Part shown: positions 53,874 through 62,694 of the stretch, one piece after another
Numbering within the stretch: position 1 is the stretch's first letter
How the letters are laid out: each line of letters opens with the position of its first letter
Assembly (NCBI RefSeq): GCF_024733845.1
Contig: NZ_JANRHG010000005.1
Location: 121,052 to 185,051, forward strand
DNA: 64,000 bases
Direction of reading: 5' to 3'
From: Neomoorella sulfitireducens
Lineage (GTDB): Bacteria > Bacillota > DSM-521 > Neomoorellales > Neomoorellaceae
Notes under the pieces: model-generated
What the model saw: the letters and a program-made list of their open reading frames with translations, nothing else
Databases searched by the model: none
What the model was told of the DNA's origin: nothing
Position numbers and translations under genes: made by a program

Positions 53874-53907
53874 TTAGAATTCTAATATATTTGGGGTCTC
53901 TAGTCAA
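53874..53907 (-). promoter_or_regulatory. Second promoter with MarR-type palindrome
   Basis: On the minus strand, -35 TTGACT (53907-53902) and -10 TAGAAT (53884-53879) are 17 bases apart, and the -10 overlaps the perfect palindrome TTAGAATTCTAA (53874-53885). The flanks TTTGGG and TCAATTACT are shared with the marR promoter region. It drives a leader of about 250 bases into the radical SAM gene; no known riboswitch was recognised in that leader. Confidence 0.6.
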
Positions 53908-54059
53908 TTACTTAATGGCGTTGTGTCGAAAAAATAATTCCAGGATTTCTATCGTTTTCTTTACCCTGGCCGAGGTATTGATAACCGTTGCCACTGGCAT
54001 CACCGCCGGTTCCCTCTCGTTGTAGAGGAGAAACAGTTCCTGGAAATAAACATCGGGTA
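53908..54059 (-). pseudogene. Unrecognised coding fragment
   Basis: The minus strand is open for about 50 codons ending at TAA 53910, with protein-like content (DVYFQELFLLYNEREPAVMP, then VKKTIEILELFFRHN). There is no start codon with a ribosome site, so it is probably the end of a decayed gene. Family unknown. The flanking 54060-54167 holds no gene; a TATAAT at 54138 may be a promoter for what follows. Confidence 0.3.
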
Positions 54060-54167
54060 GAAAATTGGGAAAGTGTAGTGTTGGGAGGATCTGTTAATAT
54101 TGCTCTCTTGCCCGGGTTCTGCTGTTAATTGTTGTGGTATAATATATAGATATCATAATTATTACTT

Positions 54168-54302
54168 GAAGCGGAGCTTATTAAAGAAGACCGCAAGGGA
54201 ACTAAGCGCATAAAACCCGGCGAACTCCTCCTGGAACAGGGGGATGGAAAATCGCCTTCCCTCTTTGCCCGGGAGGTAGTGGCTGTAATTTCTCTACACT
54301 AG
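54168..54302 (+). pseudogene. Unrecognised coding fragment upstream of Uma2
   Basis: An open stretch reads GTKRIKPGELLLEQGDGKSP and ends VVAVISLH at TAG 54302. It lacks a start and is too short for a family call. It lies just upstream of the Uma2 gene, so it may be the remainder of a former partner gene. Confidence 0.25.
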
Positions 54303-54321
54303 ACGAAAGGGGGTCTCACGA

Positions 54322-54891
54322 ATGGCAGCAATCATGGTAGCTCGCCGACGATTTACTGTTGACGAATATTACCAGATGGCTCGGGCGGGCATCCTGGGAG
54401 AAGATGAACGGGTAGAGCTGATTGAGGGGGAGATTATTGAGATGGTGCCGATAGGGGTCAAACACGCCGCATGTGTCAGGCGGCTGGACAGGATTTTTAA
54501 CAGCCTTGTAGGCAATAGAGCTTTGATAGATACCCAAAACCCTTTACGCATAGATAAATATTCGGAACCCCAGCCTGATTTAACGTTGCTCAAGCCGCGC
54601 AATGATTATTATGGTGCTTTCCATCCCCGGCCGGATGACGTGCTGTTGTTAGTCGAAGTGGCTGACACATCTTTGGCCTATGACCGCGAAGCAAAGGTCC
54701 CCCTGTATGCCCGGGCTGGAGTGAATGAAGTATGGCTTGTCGACCTGCAGGCGCATCAGGTGACTGCCTATCGCCAACCTTCGCCTTCCGGGTATAGTGA
54801 AATTAAAGAATACAGGCGCGGCGATTACATTGCGCCACTGGCTTTCCCGCAACTAAACATTCCGGTACAGGATATTGTACCGGAGGATTAG
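54322..54891 (+). CDS. Uma2-family endonuclease-like protein (DUF820)
   Basis: This 189-residue protein has the PD-(D/E)XK-like fold of the Uma2 family: RRFTVDEYYQMARAGILGED at the N-terminus, RVELIEGEIIEMVPIGVKHA, QPDLTLL and the core VLLLVEVADTSLAYDREAKV with the Glu and Lys of the presumed active site. These genes occur in many copies in Cyanobacteria and Firmicutes and their role is not settled; toxin, repair and transposition links have been proposed. Confidence 0.92.
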   Translation: MAAIMVARRRFTVDEYYQMARAGILGEDERVELIEGEIIEMVPIGVKHAACVRRLDRIFNSLVGNRALIDTQNPLRIDKYSEPQPDLTLLKPRNDYYGAFHPRPDDVLLLVEVADTSLAYDREAKVPLYARAGVNEVWLVDLQAHQVTAYRQPSPSGYSEIKEYRRGDYIAPLAFPQLNIPVQDIVPED

Positions 54892-55052
54892 CTCTGCGTT
54901 TTTCCTTATTATGTAGTATGGGGCGGCTGGCAACCACACCGGTACCGAATTCTTTGCTTTCAAGGATATTCTGGCTAAAGGAGCCGCTTCCCCGTATAAA
55001 GACCGGTACTATTTTCAAGGTTTTCCTGTGCAAACAGCCTTTATTGATTATA

Positions 55053-55128
55053 ATTGACCATCGTTAACTATATCTGACTATATTTGACTTAATTTGACCT
55101 TGACCTTCTTTGACCTTATGCGTATAAT
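55053..55128 (+). promoter_or_regulatory. hsp20 promoter with CtsR-type heptad array
   Basis: A consensus-like promoter is present: -35 TTGACC (55100-55105), 17 bases, -10 TATAAT (55123-55128). Over it lie seven heptads related to TTTGACC: 55053, 55063, 55073, 55083 and 55093 at strict 10-bp steps, then 55099 and 55109. The last two read on the other strand GGTCAAA-GAA-GGTCAAG, a 13/14 match to the CtsR operator (RGTCAAA-NAN-RGTCAAA). A CtsR gene was not found in the window. Confidence 0.65.
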
Positions 55129-55174
55129 TAAAATTGAAATCACGAGAAAAACGTTTTAAGGAGGGGATGGTGCG

Positions 55175-55618
55175 ATGTTCGGACTGGTGCCTTTCTACGG
55201 CAGAAGAAAAGGTTTGCGGCCTGTTTTCTCTGACATTGAGAACTTCATGGAGAGGGTCTTCAACGAGGACCTGTTCTGGGTCCCGGTGTTCGGCCAACCC
55301 TTTAAGGCAGACATAAAAGAAACGGAACGCGAGTACATCATTGAAGCCGAGCTGCCGGGATTGGAGAAAGAGGACATCACGATCACCTACGAAGATGATA
55401 CGCTCAACATCTCTATCAGACGGGATGAAGTGATCGACGAGACGAGAGAGAACTTCATCCGCAAGGAGCGCAGGACCGGCAGCATCGAACGCAGGTTCTG
55501 CCTGGAAGGCGTTGACGAAGAAAAGATTTCCGCCAAATATAAAAACGGCCTCTTGACGGTGGTGCTGCCCAAGAAAGAGGCCGGGTTAAAGCGCGGTAGA
55601 CAGATTTCTATTGATTAG
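55175..55618 (+). CDS. hsp20: Small heat-shock protein Hsp20
   Basis: This 147-residue chaperone holds unfolding proteins. The alpha-crystallin domain runs from about residue 45 to 135 (KETEREYIIEAELPGLEKED; SIERRFCLEGVDEEKISAKY; KNGLLTVVLPKKEAG), and the C-terminal IXI motif is present as RQISID. AAGGAGGGG precedes the ATG. It is a single-gene unit with a heat-shock-type promoter and terminator. Confidence 0.97.
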   Translation: MFGLVPFYGRRKGLRPVFSDIENFMERVFNEDLFWVPVFGQPFKADIKETEREYIIEAELPGLEKEDITITYEDDTLNISIRRDEVIDETRENFIRKERRTGSIERRFCLEGVDEEKISAKYKNGLLTVVLPKKEAGLKRGRQISID

Positions 55619-55658
55619 TCCTCTCCTCCTTAACATTGACCCGTTCGTTACATCCATG

Positions 55659-55692
55659 AAAGGCGGCTCCTTTATCAGGGAACCGCCTTTTT
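55659..55692. terminator. hsp20 terminator
   Basis: A stem of AAGGCGG-type sequence (55660-55670) pairs with GGGAACCGCCTT (55678-55689) and is followed by TTTTTCTATTTT. It lies 41 bp after the hsp20 stop and faces the end of hicA, so it can serve both strands. Confidence 0.7.
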
Positions 55693-55720
55693 CTATTTTA
55701 CTTCTCCTCCAGGTGAATTT

Positions 55721-55969
55721 TTATCGCTCATGGAACATTTCCCTGACCAAAGTCTCCTTGGAAATTTGCATGTGATCGGCCACATCTGCCAGGATGCCGC
55801 TTAACGTTCCGATTTTTAGAGGATTGTGTAGCGGCACGGTAATGTGGTGCTCTCCTCTCAGTGTCGTGGTGAGGCGGAGATGGCTCCCTGTTTGTCGAGT
55901 TATATGGTACCCGTACCTTGCCAAAAGTTCGGCCAGTTCTTCCCCGCTCACGTCCCTGGGCAACCTCAC
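55721..55969 (-). CDS. hicA: HicA-type mRNA interferase toxin
   Basis: This 82-residue toxin has the double-stranded RNA-binding-like fold of HicA, with the catalytic His in QTGSHLRLTTT and ITVPLHNPLKIGTLSGILAD following. GTG 55969 is chosen as start because it overlaps the hicB stop by four bases; the frame above it has no ribosome site. HicA cleaves mRNA unless bound by HicB. Confidence 0.92.
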   Translation of the reverse strand: MRLPRDVSGEELAELLARYGYHITRQTGSHLRLTTTLRGEHHITVPLHNPLKIGTLSGILADVADHMQISKETLVREMFHER

Positions 55970-56175
55970 ACCGCCATAACCTCGTCTTTCACAATGTGTA
56001 ACCGGATCATACGCGGCATGTCCTTGTCCCCGAAGTGGCACCGGACCGCGTCACGGACATTACTCCTTATTTCGTCCAGGGCTTCGCCTTCCGTGAATAT
56101 GGAGTGGCCAAGGGCGCGTGCCATATAGCCGCCTTCCGGAGCTTCCTCGACTAAGAAGATTATCTCCTTGTCCAA
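55966..56175 (-). CDS. hicB: HicB-like antitoxin
   Basis: This 69-residue protein matches the partly degraded RNase H-like half of HicB (IIFLVEEAPEGGYMARALGH, then GEALDEIRSNVRDAVRCHF). It lies upstream of hicA, the reversed order used by many such pairs, and should block the toxin. No DNA-binding extension is present, so self-regulation may be weak. Confidence 0.9.
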   Translation of the reverse strand: MDKEIIFLVEEAPEGGYMARALGHSIFTEGEALDEIRSNVRDAVRCHFGDKDMPRMIRLHIVKDEVMAV

Positions 56176-56379
56176 TCCGTTTCCCTCCCAACCTAGGCCT
56201 GATCTTCCTAGAAAATCTTTTTCTCCGCTACATACTTTAAAAGATTATACGACCAATATATCATACACCGGGCGGCTTTCAATTATGTCGGCGCGGGCTG
56301 TCAACGAACAGTGATATTGTCACCTTGTAAGCGGATTGAGAAAAAGCTATATTGTTTCACAGTTAAAGAGGTGCACCTG

Positions 56380-56500
56380 TTCGCCTTCCAGAGCATCAAG
56401 CAGGTTTATTGGGCGCGGGAGTATTATGACGCTAAAAGAAGCAAGGGTAAAAGTCACCACGAAGCTCTGCTGGCTTTGGCAAGACTGCAAAGTTTTAACT
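56380..56500 (+). pseudogene. IS110-like transposase fragment
   Basis: The frame reads QVYWAREYYDAKRSKGKSHH and then EALLALARLQ, the C-terminal end of the IS110/IS116 transposase family. The rest of the gene is gone and the piece abuts the 3' end of the GGDEF gene on the other strand. Region 56176-56380 holds no other gene. Confidence 0.6.
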
Positions 56501-58513
56501 ACAGGCACATACGCAGTTACGCCCGTTTTCCTTGGCCCTGTAAAGCATGTCGTCCACCCGCTGAATGATGGTGTCGAAGGTATCTCCCGATAAGTATCCG
56601 GTAACCCCGAAGCTGGCCGTCACGTGCCCCACACCGGGGATCTCCATCTGGCTCAGCTTGATACGCAGGTCTTCCGCCAAAACGGAGGCTCCTTCTGTAG
56701 TTGTGTCGGGCAAAAGTATCACGAATTCTTCTCCGCCCCAGCGGGCAAGGCAGTCCGTCTTGCGCAGCCTTTCCTTAAAGGCGGCCACCACGACCTTTAT
56801 AACCTGGTCACCGACGGTGTGCCCGAAACGGTCGTTGATGTTTTTAAAATGGTCCAGATCCACCATAATCAAGGAAAAGGGCTGGCCACTGCGCCTTATG
56901 CGCTCGATTTCTTGTTCCAGGGTCTGGATGAAGTAGCGGCGGTTATATACGCCGGTTAACGGGTCCGTTATGGACAGACGATAAAGCTCTTCTTCCATCC
57001 TTTTGTATCTGGTGACGTCCACGGCGTAATGGACGTACACATCTTCGCCCTGGGGGACCCACCACGTATCCCAGACGCCCTCCGCAAATTCCACTTCGCT
57101 ATTCACCGGTTCATTTGCTTCCAAAGCTTCGTCGCCGCGGCAGAAGTAGCATTTCGTGCCGGGTAAAGGGACGCCGGTTTTTTCCACGGCCTCCCTGTAT
57201 TCTTTAGGCAGGAATTCCCCGCCATGAATGCCCTGCCAGCAGTAATCTCCTTCTTTTGTTCCAAATAATTCCGCCGCGGCTTTATTCTGCGCCAGAATGC
57301 GGCGTTCCCTGGAAATCAGCCAAGCCGGGCTGGGAATGCCTTTAAGCATCAGCCGCAGCCGCTCTTCCCGGCGCCTGTTTTCTTCTTCCAGCCGTTTCTT
57401 TTGGGTAATATCATCAAGGATTATCTGCGCGCCCGTCACTTCATTTTTGTTTGCCAGGGGTTTTACATGCGCCCGCAGCCACACTTTTTTGCCCCATTTG
57501 GATTCATAGTTGATTTCATAAGTATCGCTTCTGTTGTTTTGAAGGCAGTCTTCGAGTCTTTGGGATAAACCGAATTTAATCATTTGGGGGAAGGTGAGGA
57601 GATTAATCTTTTTGGTCTCTTCTATTGACGGCGATCCCATTATTTCCGGCACCTTTTGATTTACATAAGTAATATTGCCCTGGCGATCGCATTTTAAGAT
57701 GCCTATGGGGGCATCCTCGGCCAGTTCCAAGTACTCCTGGCGGCTCTTCGCAAGTTCTTCTTCCATCCCCCGGCGCACGGTCAGGTCGATTACCACTGCC
57801 GCGCCCACTTTTTCCCCCATATGTTCGAATTGCTGCAGATGAACTTCCACCGGGTATTTGGAGCCGTCTTTGCGCCGATGTACCGTCTCAAACACTACTT
57901 TTTCTTGCTCGCCCTTAAGCAAGGGGTCAAGAAGGGCCTTAAATTTGGGAAAATCAAGTTCCGGCTTGAGATCCAGGGGCGTCATCTCCCTTAATTCTTC
58001 CATGGTGTATCCGAGGTTTTCTCTGGCCCCGCGGTTGACCGCCAGAAATTTTAACGTTTCGAGGTGAAAGATATAAATCTCCGTCAAGGATTCTTCAAAT
58101 ATCCTGCGGTACATCCGCGCCTGAGAGATGATTTCATGGAGCTTAAGGGCCATCTCTACGGTGGACACCAGCACGTCTTCCGGCGCGCCCTTCAAAACAT
58201 AGCCGTAGCGCGCAACTTTACGTACTTGCTCCAGCACCTCCGGGGTGGACATGGCGGTGAGAAACACCACAGGCACGTCTTTTATCTGCTGTAGGCGTTT
58301 GGCGAGGGACGCTCCGTTCATGCCTTCTCCCAAGTCTATATCCATTAGAATGAGGTCGGGACCCTCCGGACTGGATATCTTCTTAAGGGTCCCTTCCACG
58401 GTGTCGGCAATATCTGTGCTATATCCACGCCTGCTGAAAATATCGGCAGTTATCCTGGCCTGAAGCTTACTGTCTTCTACTATTAATATTCGTTTGCCCG
58501 GTATCATGTCCAT
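56495..58513 (-). CDS. Response regulator with PAS domains and GGDEF diguanylate cyclase
   Basis: This 672-residue protein has a receiver domain at residues 1-125 (phosphorylatable Asp near 58 in LILMDID), then three PAS-type sensor domains (about 145-260, 275-390, 410-510), and a C-terminal GGDEF domain with the active motif RWGGEEF and an upstream RxxD inhibition site (RKTD). It should make c-di-GMP in response to a histidine kinase and sensed ligands or redox state. ATG 58513 follows GGAGGC. The last residues (NGRNCVCACS) are atypical and abut the IS110 scrap, so the tail may be slightly altered. Confidence 0.93.
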   Translation of the reverse strand: MDMIPGKRILIVEDSKLQARITADIFSRRGYSTDIADTVEGTLKKISSPEGPDLILMDIDLGEGMNGASLAKRLQQIKDVPVVFLTAMSTPEVLEQVRKVARYGYVLKGAPEDVLVSTVEMALKLHEIISQARMYRRIFEESLTEIYIFHLETLKFLAVNRGARENLGYTMEELREMTPLDLKPELDFPKFKALLDPLLKGEQEKVVFETVHRRKDGSKYPVEVHLQQFEHMGEKVGAAVVIDLTVRRGMEEELAKSRQEYLELAEDAPIGILKCDRQGNITYVNQKVPEIMGSPSIEETKKINLLTFPQMIKFGLSQRLEDCLQNNRSDTYEINYESKWGKKVWLRAHVKPLANKNEVTGAQIILDDITQKKRLEEENRRREERLRLMLKGIPSPAWLISRERRILAQNKAAAELFGTKEGDYCWQGIHGGEFLPKEYREAVEKTGVPLPGTKCYFCRGDEALEANEPVNSEVEFAEGVWDTWWVPQGEDVYVHYAVDVTRYKRMEEELYRLSITDPLTGVYNRRYFIQTLEQEIERIRRSGQPFSLIMVDLDHFKNINDRFGHTVGDQVIKVVVAAFKERLRKTDCLARWGGEEFVILLPDTTTEGASVLAEDLRIKLSQMEIPGVGHVTASFGVTGYLSGDTFDTIIQRVDDMLYRAKENGRNCVCACS

Positions 58514-58706
58514 CAACCTGCCTCCAGCTACAACCCGGCTGCCGCCCGCGCAAGCCGGCCGGCTTAAGCTCCTTAAATCCTCTGGCGTAAACTTTGTCCT
58601 TAATCTTTTATAGAGTACATTTGTCAATATTAGTCGGAAAAGGGTACATATCCGGGGCATCTGTGAAATTTAAAATCCCCGGGAAAAACTGCTGCCTCTT
58701 AAAGGG

Positions 58707-59420
58707 TCACCGGCCGTTTATTTTATAGCTATCCAGGGTGGAGGTGACCCGGGTGTCCCCGGAGATGAACTCCCTTTTCACCATGCCCACTCCCTCTTTA
58801 TAGTACTCGAAGATCGTGGAACCGGTGCCCTCAATCTTTACCTTGAGGCAGCCGGCAAATTCCCCTGCCGGCGTGGCCACGGTGGCGTTGACGTCCACGA
58901 TCTCCCTGAAACCGTTGGGCGTCTCCCAGCTGGTGCCCGCCGCCAGGGGTGCTTTTAAAATGACCACTTTCTCCCGGGGTTCCCGGTCCAGAAAATTGGT
59001 GTTTTCATACTGCTCGCCCTGGAAAAAGATGCGCGTTACCGCGTCTGCCGTGATTTCAAATACGGCCGCGCTGACCGTGCCGCCGTTGTCTTCCTTCAGC
59101 TGGGCGCGATCGCCCTTTGTATACAGGACTTCGCGTTTAAAGGTGGCGTACTCATTGCCCTCGCCCTGGTAATGCCACCAGCTGCCGGGGGATAATGGGA
59201 AAAAGTCGCCGGGTTTTGCTCCTGAGATGGTATTCTGGCTGCCGCTGCCCGGCCCTGGCTGCCCGGTAGCGGGCTCGTTTGTGCCCGGCTGCTGCTTTTC
59301 GGGCTCCTGCTGCTGGACGTTTGGCTGCGGCGGCGGGCCCTCCGTCCGCGAACGGGTCACCGCCAGGGCGGCAGCGATTATAATAACGGCGACCAGGGAA
59401 ATTGCTGCTGCTCGTCGCAA
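58707..59420 (-). CDS. Secreted or anchored protein of unknown function
   Basis: This 237-residue protein has an N-terminal signal/anchor (AAAISLVAVIIIAAALAV), a linker rich in Pro, Gln and Gly (residues 27-65) and a beta-rich domain (FPLSPGSWWHYQGEGNEYAT; SWETPNGFREIVDVNATVAT; FEYYKEGVGMVKREF). Such domains occur in secreted Firmicute proteins of unknown role. It stands alone on the minus strand. Confidence 0.75.
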   Translation of the reverse strand: MRRAAAISLVAVIIIAAALAVTRSRTEGPPPQPNVQQQEPEKQQPGTNEPATGQPGPGSGSQNTISGAKPGDFFPLSPGSWWHYQGEGNEYATFKREVLYTKGDRAQLKEDNGGTVSAAVFEITADAVTRIFFQGEQYENTNFLDREPREKVVILKAPLAAGTSWETPNGFREIVDVNATVATPAGEFAGCLKVKIEGTGSTIFEYYKEGVGMVKREFISGDTRVTSTLDSYKINGR

Positions 59421-59873
59421 AGGAATACCTCCATTTACCCTTTTCTTTACTGCTATCTTACCACTCCCGCGGCTTTTTAGCCAGCATAAATAACCTTCCC
59501 GGACCTGCCATCTTAAGGTAAACTTCCGGATACGGCATACTTTTTTCGTTGTTCCGGCCTGCCTCCTGACCGGCCGCCGGTTCCCGGGGATTAAGCGGTC
59601 GGCTACGTGGATGACATTCCTTCACGTTCGGCAATGCCGGCTATAATGGCTGCCTCGATAACGTCACCTGATGCCCATTGTCCTGGGGCCGGAGATGGTC
59701 CTGGTGCCTTTACGCCTGCGCCGGCCCCGCAGCCGTGATGAGGGCGGGGCGACATCATAATCCTCCGCCGGGATAATAAAGCAGGCCCCCTGTGAACGGC
59801 AGGGGGCCGCTTTTGTCGGCTTACGCCAATACCGCTAATAGCCGTATCGGCAATGCTATTTCCCATTTTAACA
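59421..59873. other. Gap without a convincing gene; contains one terminator
   Basis: Only a weak minus-strand frame (59603-59866) is present, with no recognisable domain and low-complexity composition; it was not called as a gene. A perfect 9-bp stem (GGCCCCCTG 59784-59792 / CAGGGGGCC 59800-59808) is followed by TTTT on the plus side and TGCTTTATTAT on the minus side; it can terminate the MFS operon arriving from 59874. Nothing else is seen. Confidence 0.6.
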
Positions 59874-61067
59874 TCAAGCAGCTACCGTTTTTTCAATCCC
59901 TTTCTCCTTATTCTGCGTAACAAATACATAGATTGCTACCAGGATCAACATAATCACCTGGATGCCTGTAATCACAACGAACAAGGAGCGGAAATTCGGA
60001 CCACCGAGTAAGGAAAAGATCAGGCCCATGACTGCCGAAGACGTGAACACTCCTAAGTTCATAGCCGCATTGACGATTCCCAGAGCAAAAGTTTGATGGG
60101 TTTTGGCCGCGATCGAAGAAGCCCGGACGTAAAATCCCGGCAATAAAAAGGCGGTACCTATACCGTTGATGGCCATGGCAAGGTAAATCGTAATCATGAT
60201 ATGAGCGTTTGCAGTTAAAAGGGACGAAACCGCAAACATAGCAATCGCGAGAACCCAGATATTCAGCTTTAGCTTCTTGAATACCTGGCCGAACAATAAG
60301 CTGCTAAGGAACGCAGCAATCATATTCAGTGACATTGCCGTTCCTATTTGGGCAGCGTTGCCGATTTTTTCACTGGTGGCAAATAGTGAGGTCCCTATCC
60401 CGCTCATTAACTGAAAGGTCCACAAAATAAAACCGAAAAGCGCTATTATATATACACCGCCGGGCAATCGCCATTTTTCTCTCGCGGAAAGATTTTCTTC
60501 ACTTTTTCCGGCCGGTTTAATGTCAGGTAAAGCGATCCATCCCAGCACAAATACTATGACCATGAAGCCGTAAAGCAGAAAGCTGTAACGCCAATTAAAC
60601 AAAGCGATATATCCTGCAAAGAACGCGGTAAGTATTCCCCCCAGAGCGCCGACAGCGTTGGAATAGCCCATCATCGAAGCTCTTTCCTGGCCTTCGAAAA
60701 ATTCGGCGACCAGTCCCTGCACGAGCGGCATGCAGAGCCCGTTACCGATGCCGAGCAGGCCTCTGCAAGCAAGAATAAACCACAACTGACCAGCATATAT
60801 GGCCGGACAAATACCGCCGATTAAATAAAAAAGCAAACCGACCAGCAAGAGGGTTTTCTTGTTCATTGTGATCGATAATCTGCCGCTGATTACGCTAAAA
60901 ATAATCGTAAATATTGCCGGCAGTGTCATGACATACCCAATTATAGCCGGGCTGGCATTGGGAAATGATTTCGCCACCTCACCCAAAATCGGTTGCACCA
61001 CAAAGCCGGTTTCCATGGGAATAATTGCCAGCAGTAGGACCGCAATCTTAAGTAATATACGATTCAT
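59874..61067 (-). CDS. MFS transporter
   Basis: This 397-residue carrier has 12 hydrophobic segments and an MFS loop motif after helix 2 (SGRLSITMNKKTLLL), with RGLLGIGNGLCMPLVQGLV in helix 4. It is the last gene of the unit MaoC-type hydratase, small protein, flavodoxin-ferredoxin, MFS, and may carry the substrate or product of that unit. Substrate unknown. Confidence 0.9.
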   Translation of the reverse strand: MNRILLKIAVLLLAIIPMETGFVVQPILGEVAKSFPNASPAIIGYVMTLPAIFTIIFSVISGRLSITMNKKTLLLVGLLFYLIGGICPAIYAGQLWFILACRGLLGIGNGLCMPLVQGLVAEFFEGQERASMMGYSNAVGALGGILTAFFAGYIALFNWRYSFLLYGFMVIVFVLGWIALPDIKPAGKSEENLSAREKWRLPGGVYIIALFGFILWTFQLMSGIGTSLFATSEKIGNAAQIGTAMSLNMIAAFLSSLLFGQVFKKLKLNIWVLAIAMFAVSSLLTANAHIMITIYLAMAINGIGTAFLLPGFYVRASSIAAKTHQTFALGIVNAAMNLGVFTSSAVMGLIFSLLGGPNFRSLFVVITGIQVIMLILVAIYVFVTQNKEKGIEKTVAA

Positions 61068-61165
61068 CGAGCTGTTCTCCCTTCAGTTTATTTTTTTATT
61101 TTTATGCTCATACCTGTAATTGTTGATATAACTGCGTCTTGCAGTTTTTCTTAATTATCTTCTTA

Positions 61166-62326
61166 TTATTCATCAATAACAAAACGCGGCAACTTCTGTG
61201 ATTTAAAGACAGGTGTATCCCAGCCGATATCCTCCATGGGTACCAGCCGGCGGAATTTTCCTTCGGCCTCGGCCTCGGCCAGGTATTGCAGAAACGGGTG
61301 TTTCTCCCGGCTCTGGACTGATGCGTTATATAACTTCCCATGCGTTAGTTCAAGATTGGTTATTTCAATAGCACCTTTGGGGCAAATTACCCAGCAAAGA
61401 TCGTCTCCTTCGCAATTATTTTTGAAAACCGGCGGATTTACTGAAAAATCAATGCTGTTCATGGGGCAGTGATCAACACACAGGGTACATTCAGGATAAA
61501 TGCACCTGGTCATATCAATCTTCTTTTGAGTACGGTGAAACTTTATTGTTTCTTCATCTATTTCGATAGCTTCTTCCGGGCATATCCTGTCGCATAGAGA
61601 ACAATTAATACAGCTCTTCTTAAAAACAGGCGGGCTTACGGAGAAGTCGATGGCGCGTACGATACAGTTATCCATGCAGGCGGTACATCCAGGATACCTG
61701 CATTTTTCCAGATTAACTTTTCGCTGTGGCCGGGGCGGAGGTTCAAAAAATGAATCACCGCTTCCCACTTCTTCGCCGGGAGTGTGAGGCGGCCGGAAGG
61801 TGGGCTCCGCTTTTGACCCTCTTCTTATTTCAGGAATAAGATCTTTTTCTCCGGCAGCGACCCGCAAGGCACGTTCGGCCATCTCGCGTCCGAAGGTCTC
61901 AGCTTCTTTAAGATCAATTTCGTCCGGATGGCCGTCGGTAAAATAGGGTTTAACCGCATGCAGTACCTGCTCCACCCCACCATACCAATCAGCCCAACCG
62001 ATAATCGTCAACCCTTTTTTCTGCAGTGCCGGTACCATGGAATAGAAAATGCCAAAAGGTGCAGTTCCGTGGGTACAGAAGGTAAAGCACATTTTACCTT
62101 CCAACGAAGGCATATTGTAGATAAATAAACGGACATTAGCAGGCTCGCGAAAATACCAAATAGGTGCACCAATACCGATTACATCATAACCTGCTACTGC
62201 TTGTGGTGAGATTTCTTTGACCGAAGCAAGATCGGTCTCTATTACTCCTTTCATCCCCTCCCAAATTGCCTTCGCAATCTTCTTCGTACTCCCGGTGGCT
62301 GAATAGTAGACCACTAAACCTTTCAT
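61166..62326 (-). CDS. Flavodoxin domain fused to duplicated dicluster ferredoxin (EFR1-like)
   Basis: This 386-residue protein has an N-terminal flavodoxin-type domain (VVYYSATGSTKKIAKAIWEG; IGAPIWYFREPANVR) of about 165 residues, a Pro/Arg linker, then two tandem ferredoxin repeats. The first has CRYPGCTACMDNC and CINCSLCDRICP; the second has CIYPECTLCVDHCP and CEGDDLCWVICP, where the last motif is C-x5-C-x3-C and lacks one Cys. A final 50-residue tail follows. It is probably cytoplasmic and moves electrons within the MaoC-type operon. EFR1 is the nearest named family. Confidence 0.88.
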   Translation of the reverse strand: MKGLVVYYSATGSTKKIAKAIWEGMKGVIETDLASVKEISPQAVAGYDVIGIGAPIWYFREPANVRLFIYNMPSLEGKMCFTFCTHGTAPFGIFYSMVPALQKKGLTIIGWADWYGGVEQVLHAVKPYFTDGHPDEIDLKEAETFGREMAERALRVAAGEKDLIPEIRRGSKAEPTFRPPHTPGEEVGSGDSFFEPPPRPQRKVNLEKCRYPGCTACMDNCIVRAIDFSVSPPVFKKSCINCSLCDRICPEEAIEIDEETIKFHRTQKKIDMTRCIYPECTLCVDHCPMNSIDFSVNPPVFKNNCEGDDLCWVICPKGAIEITNLELTHGKLYNASVQSREKHPFLQYLAEAEAEGKFRRLVPMEDIGWDTPVFKSQKLPRFVIDE

Positions 62327-62399
62327 TTGCTGTCTCGTCCCCCTTTTGTCTTCAAGTATTTATGCCTCAATATTTTTATAGCGGTACTATACACCCCCT

Positions 62400-62645
62400 T
62401 TAAAAAATTTTTTCCACATCCTCTACCCGGAAAAACATACAGTTACCAATGTAGACCTGTCCCTCCCCTCCCGCTTTTTCAATGTGCACGTAGACATAGT
62501 CGTCTTTAAAATCTTCCATCGGCTTCTCATACTCAATCCACTTAACAATCGTCCCCTCAGCATTGGCCAACCTGAAACCAGGAGGCGAGGGCCAATCGCT
62601 CCGATCCCTGATCCTTACCTTGTCACCCAGTTTTAATCCGGCCAT
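62400..62645 (-). CDS. Small protein of unknown function, SH3-like
   Basis: This 81-residue acidic protein reads GLKLGDKVRIRDRSDWPSPP, LANAEGTIVKWIEYEKP and VEDVEKIF. The spacing of short beta strands around KVRIRD and AEGTIV suggests a small barrel. It lies between the MaoC-type and flavodoxin genes on the same strand and may be a subunit of that enzyme. No family recognised. Confidence 0.75.
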   Translation of the reverse strand: MAGLKLGDKVRIRDRSDWPSPPGFRLANAEGTIVKWIEYEKPMEDFKDDYVYVHIEKAGGEGQVYIGNCMFFRVEDVEKIF

Positions 62646-62694
62646 GTCAATCGTCTCCCATCTTTATTCTTTATAAATATATAGTTTGACTTTT

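Noticed and set aside
59603..59866. Hypothetical protein of 87 residues
   Set aside because: No domain, weak start, skewed composition and an internal terminator hairpin argue against a real gene.
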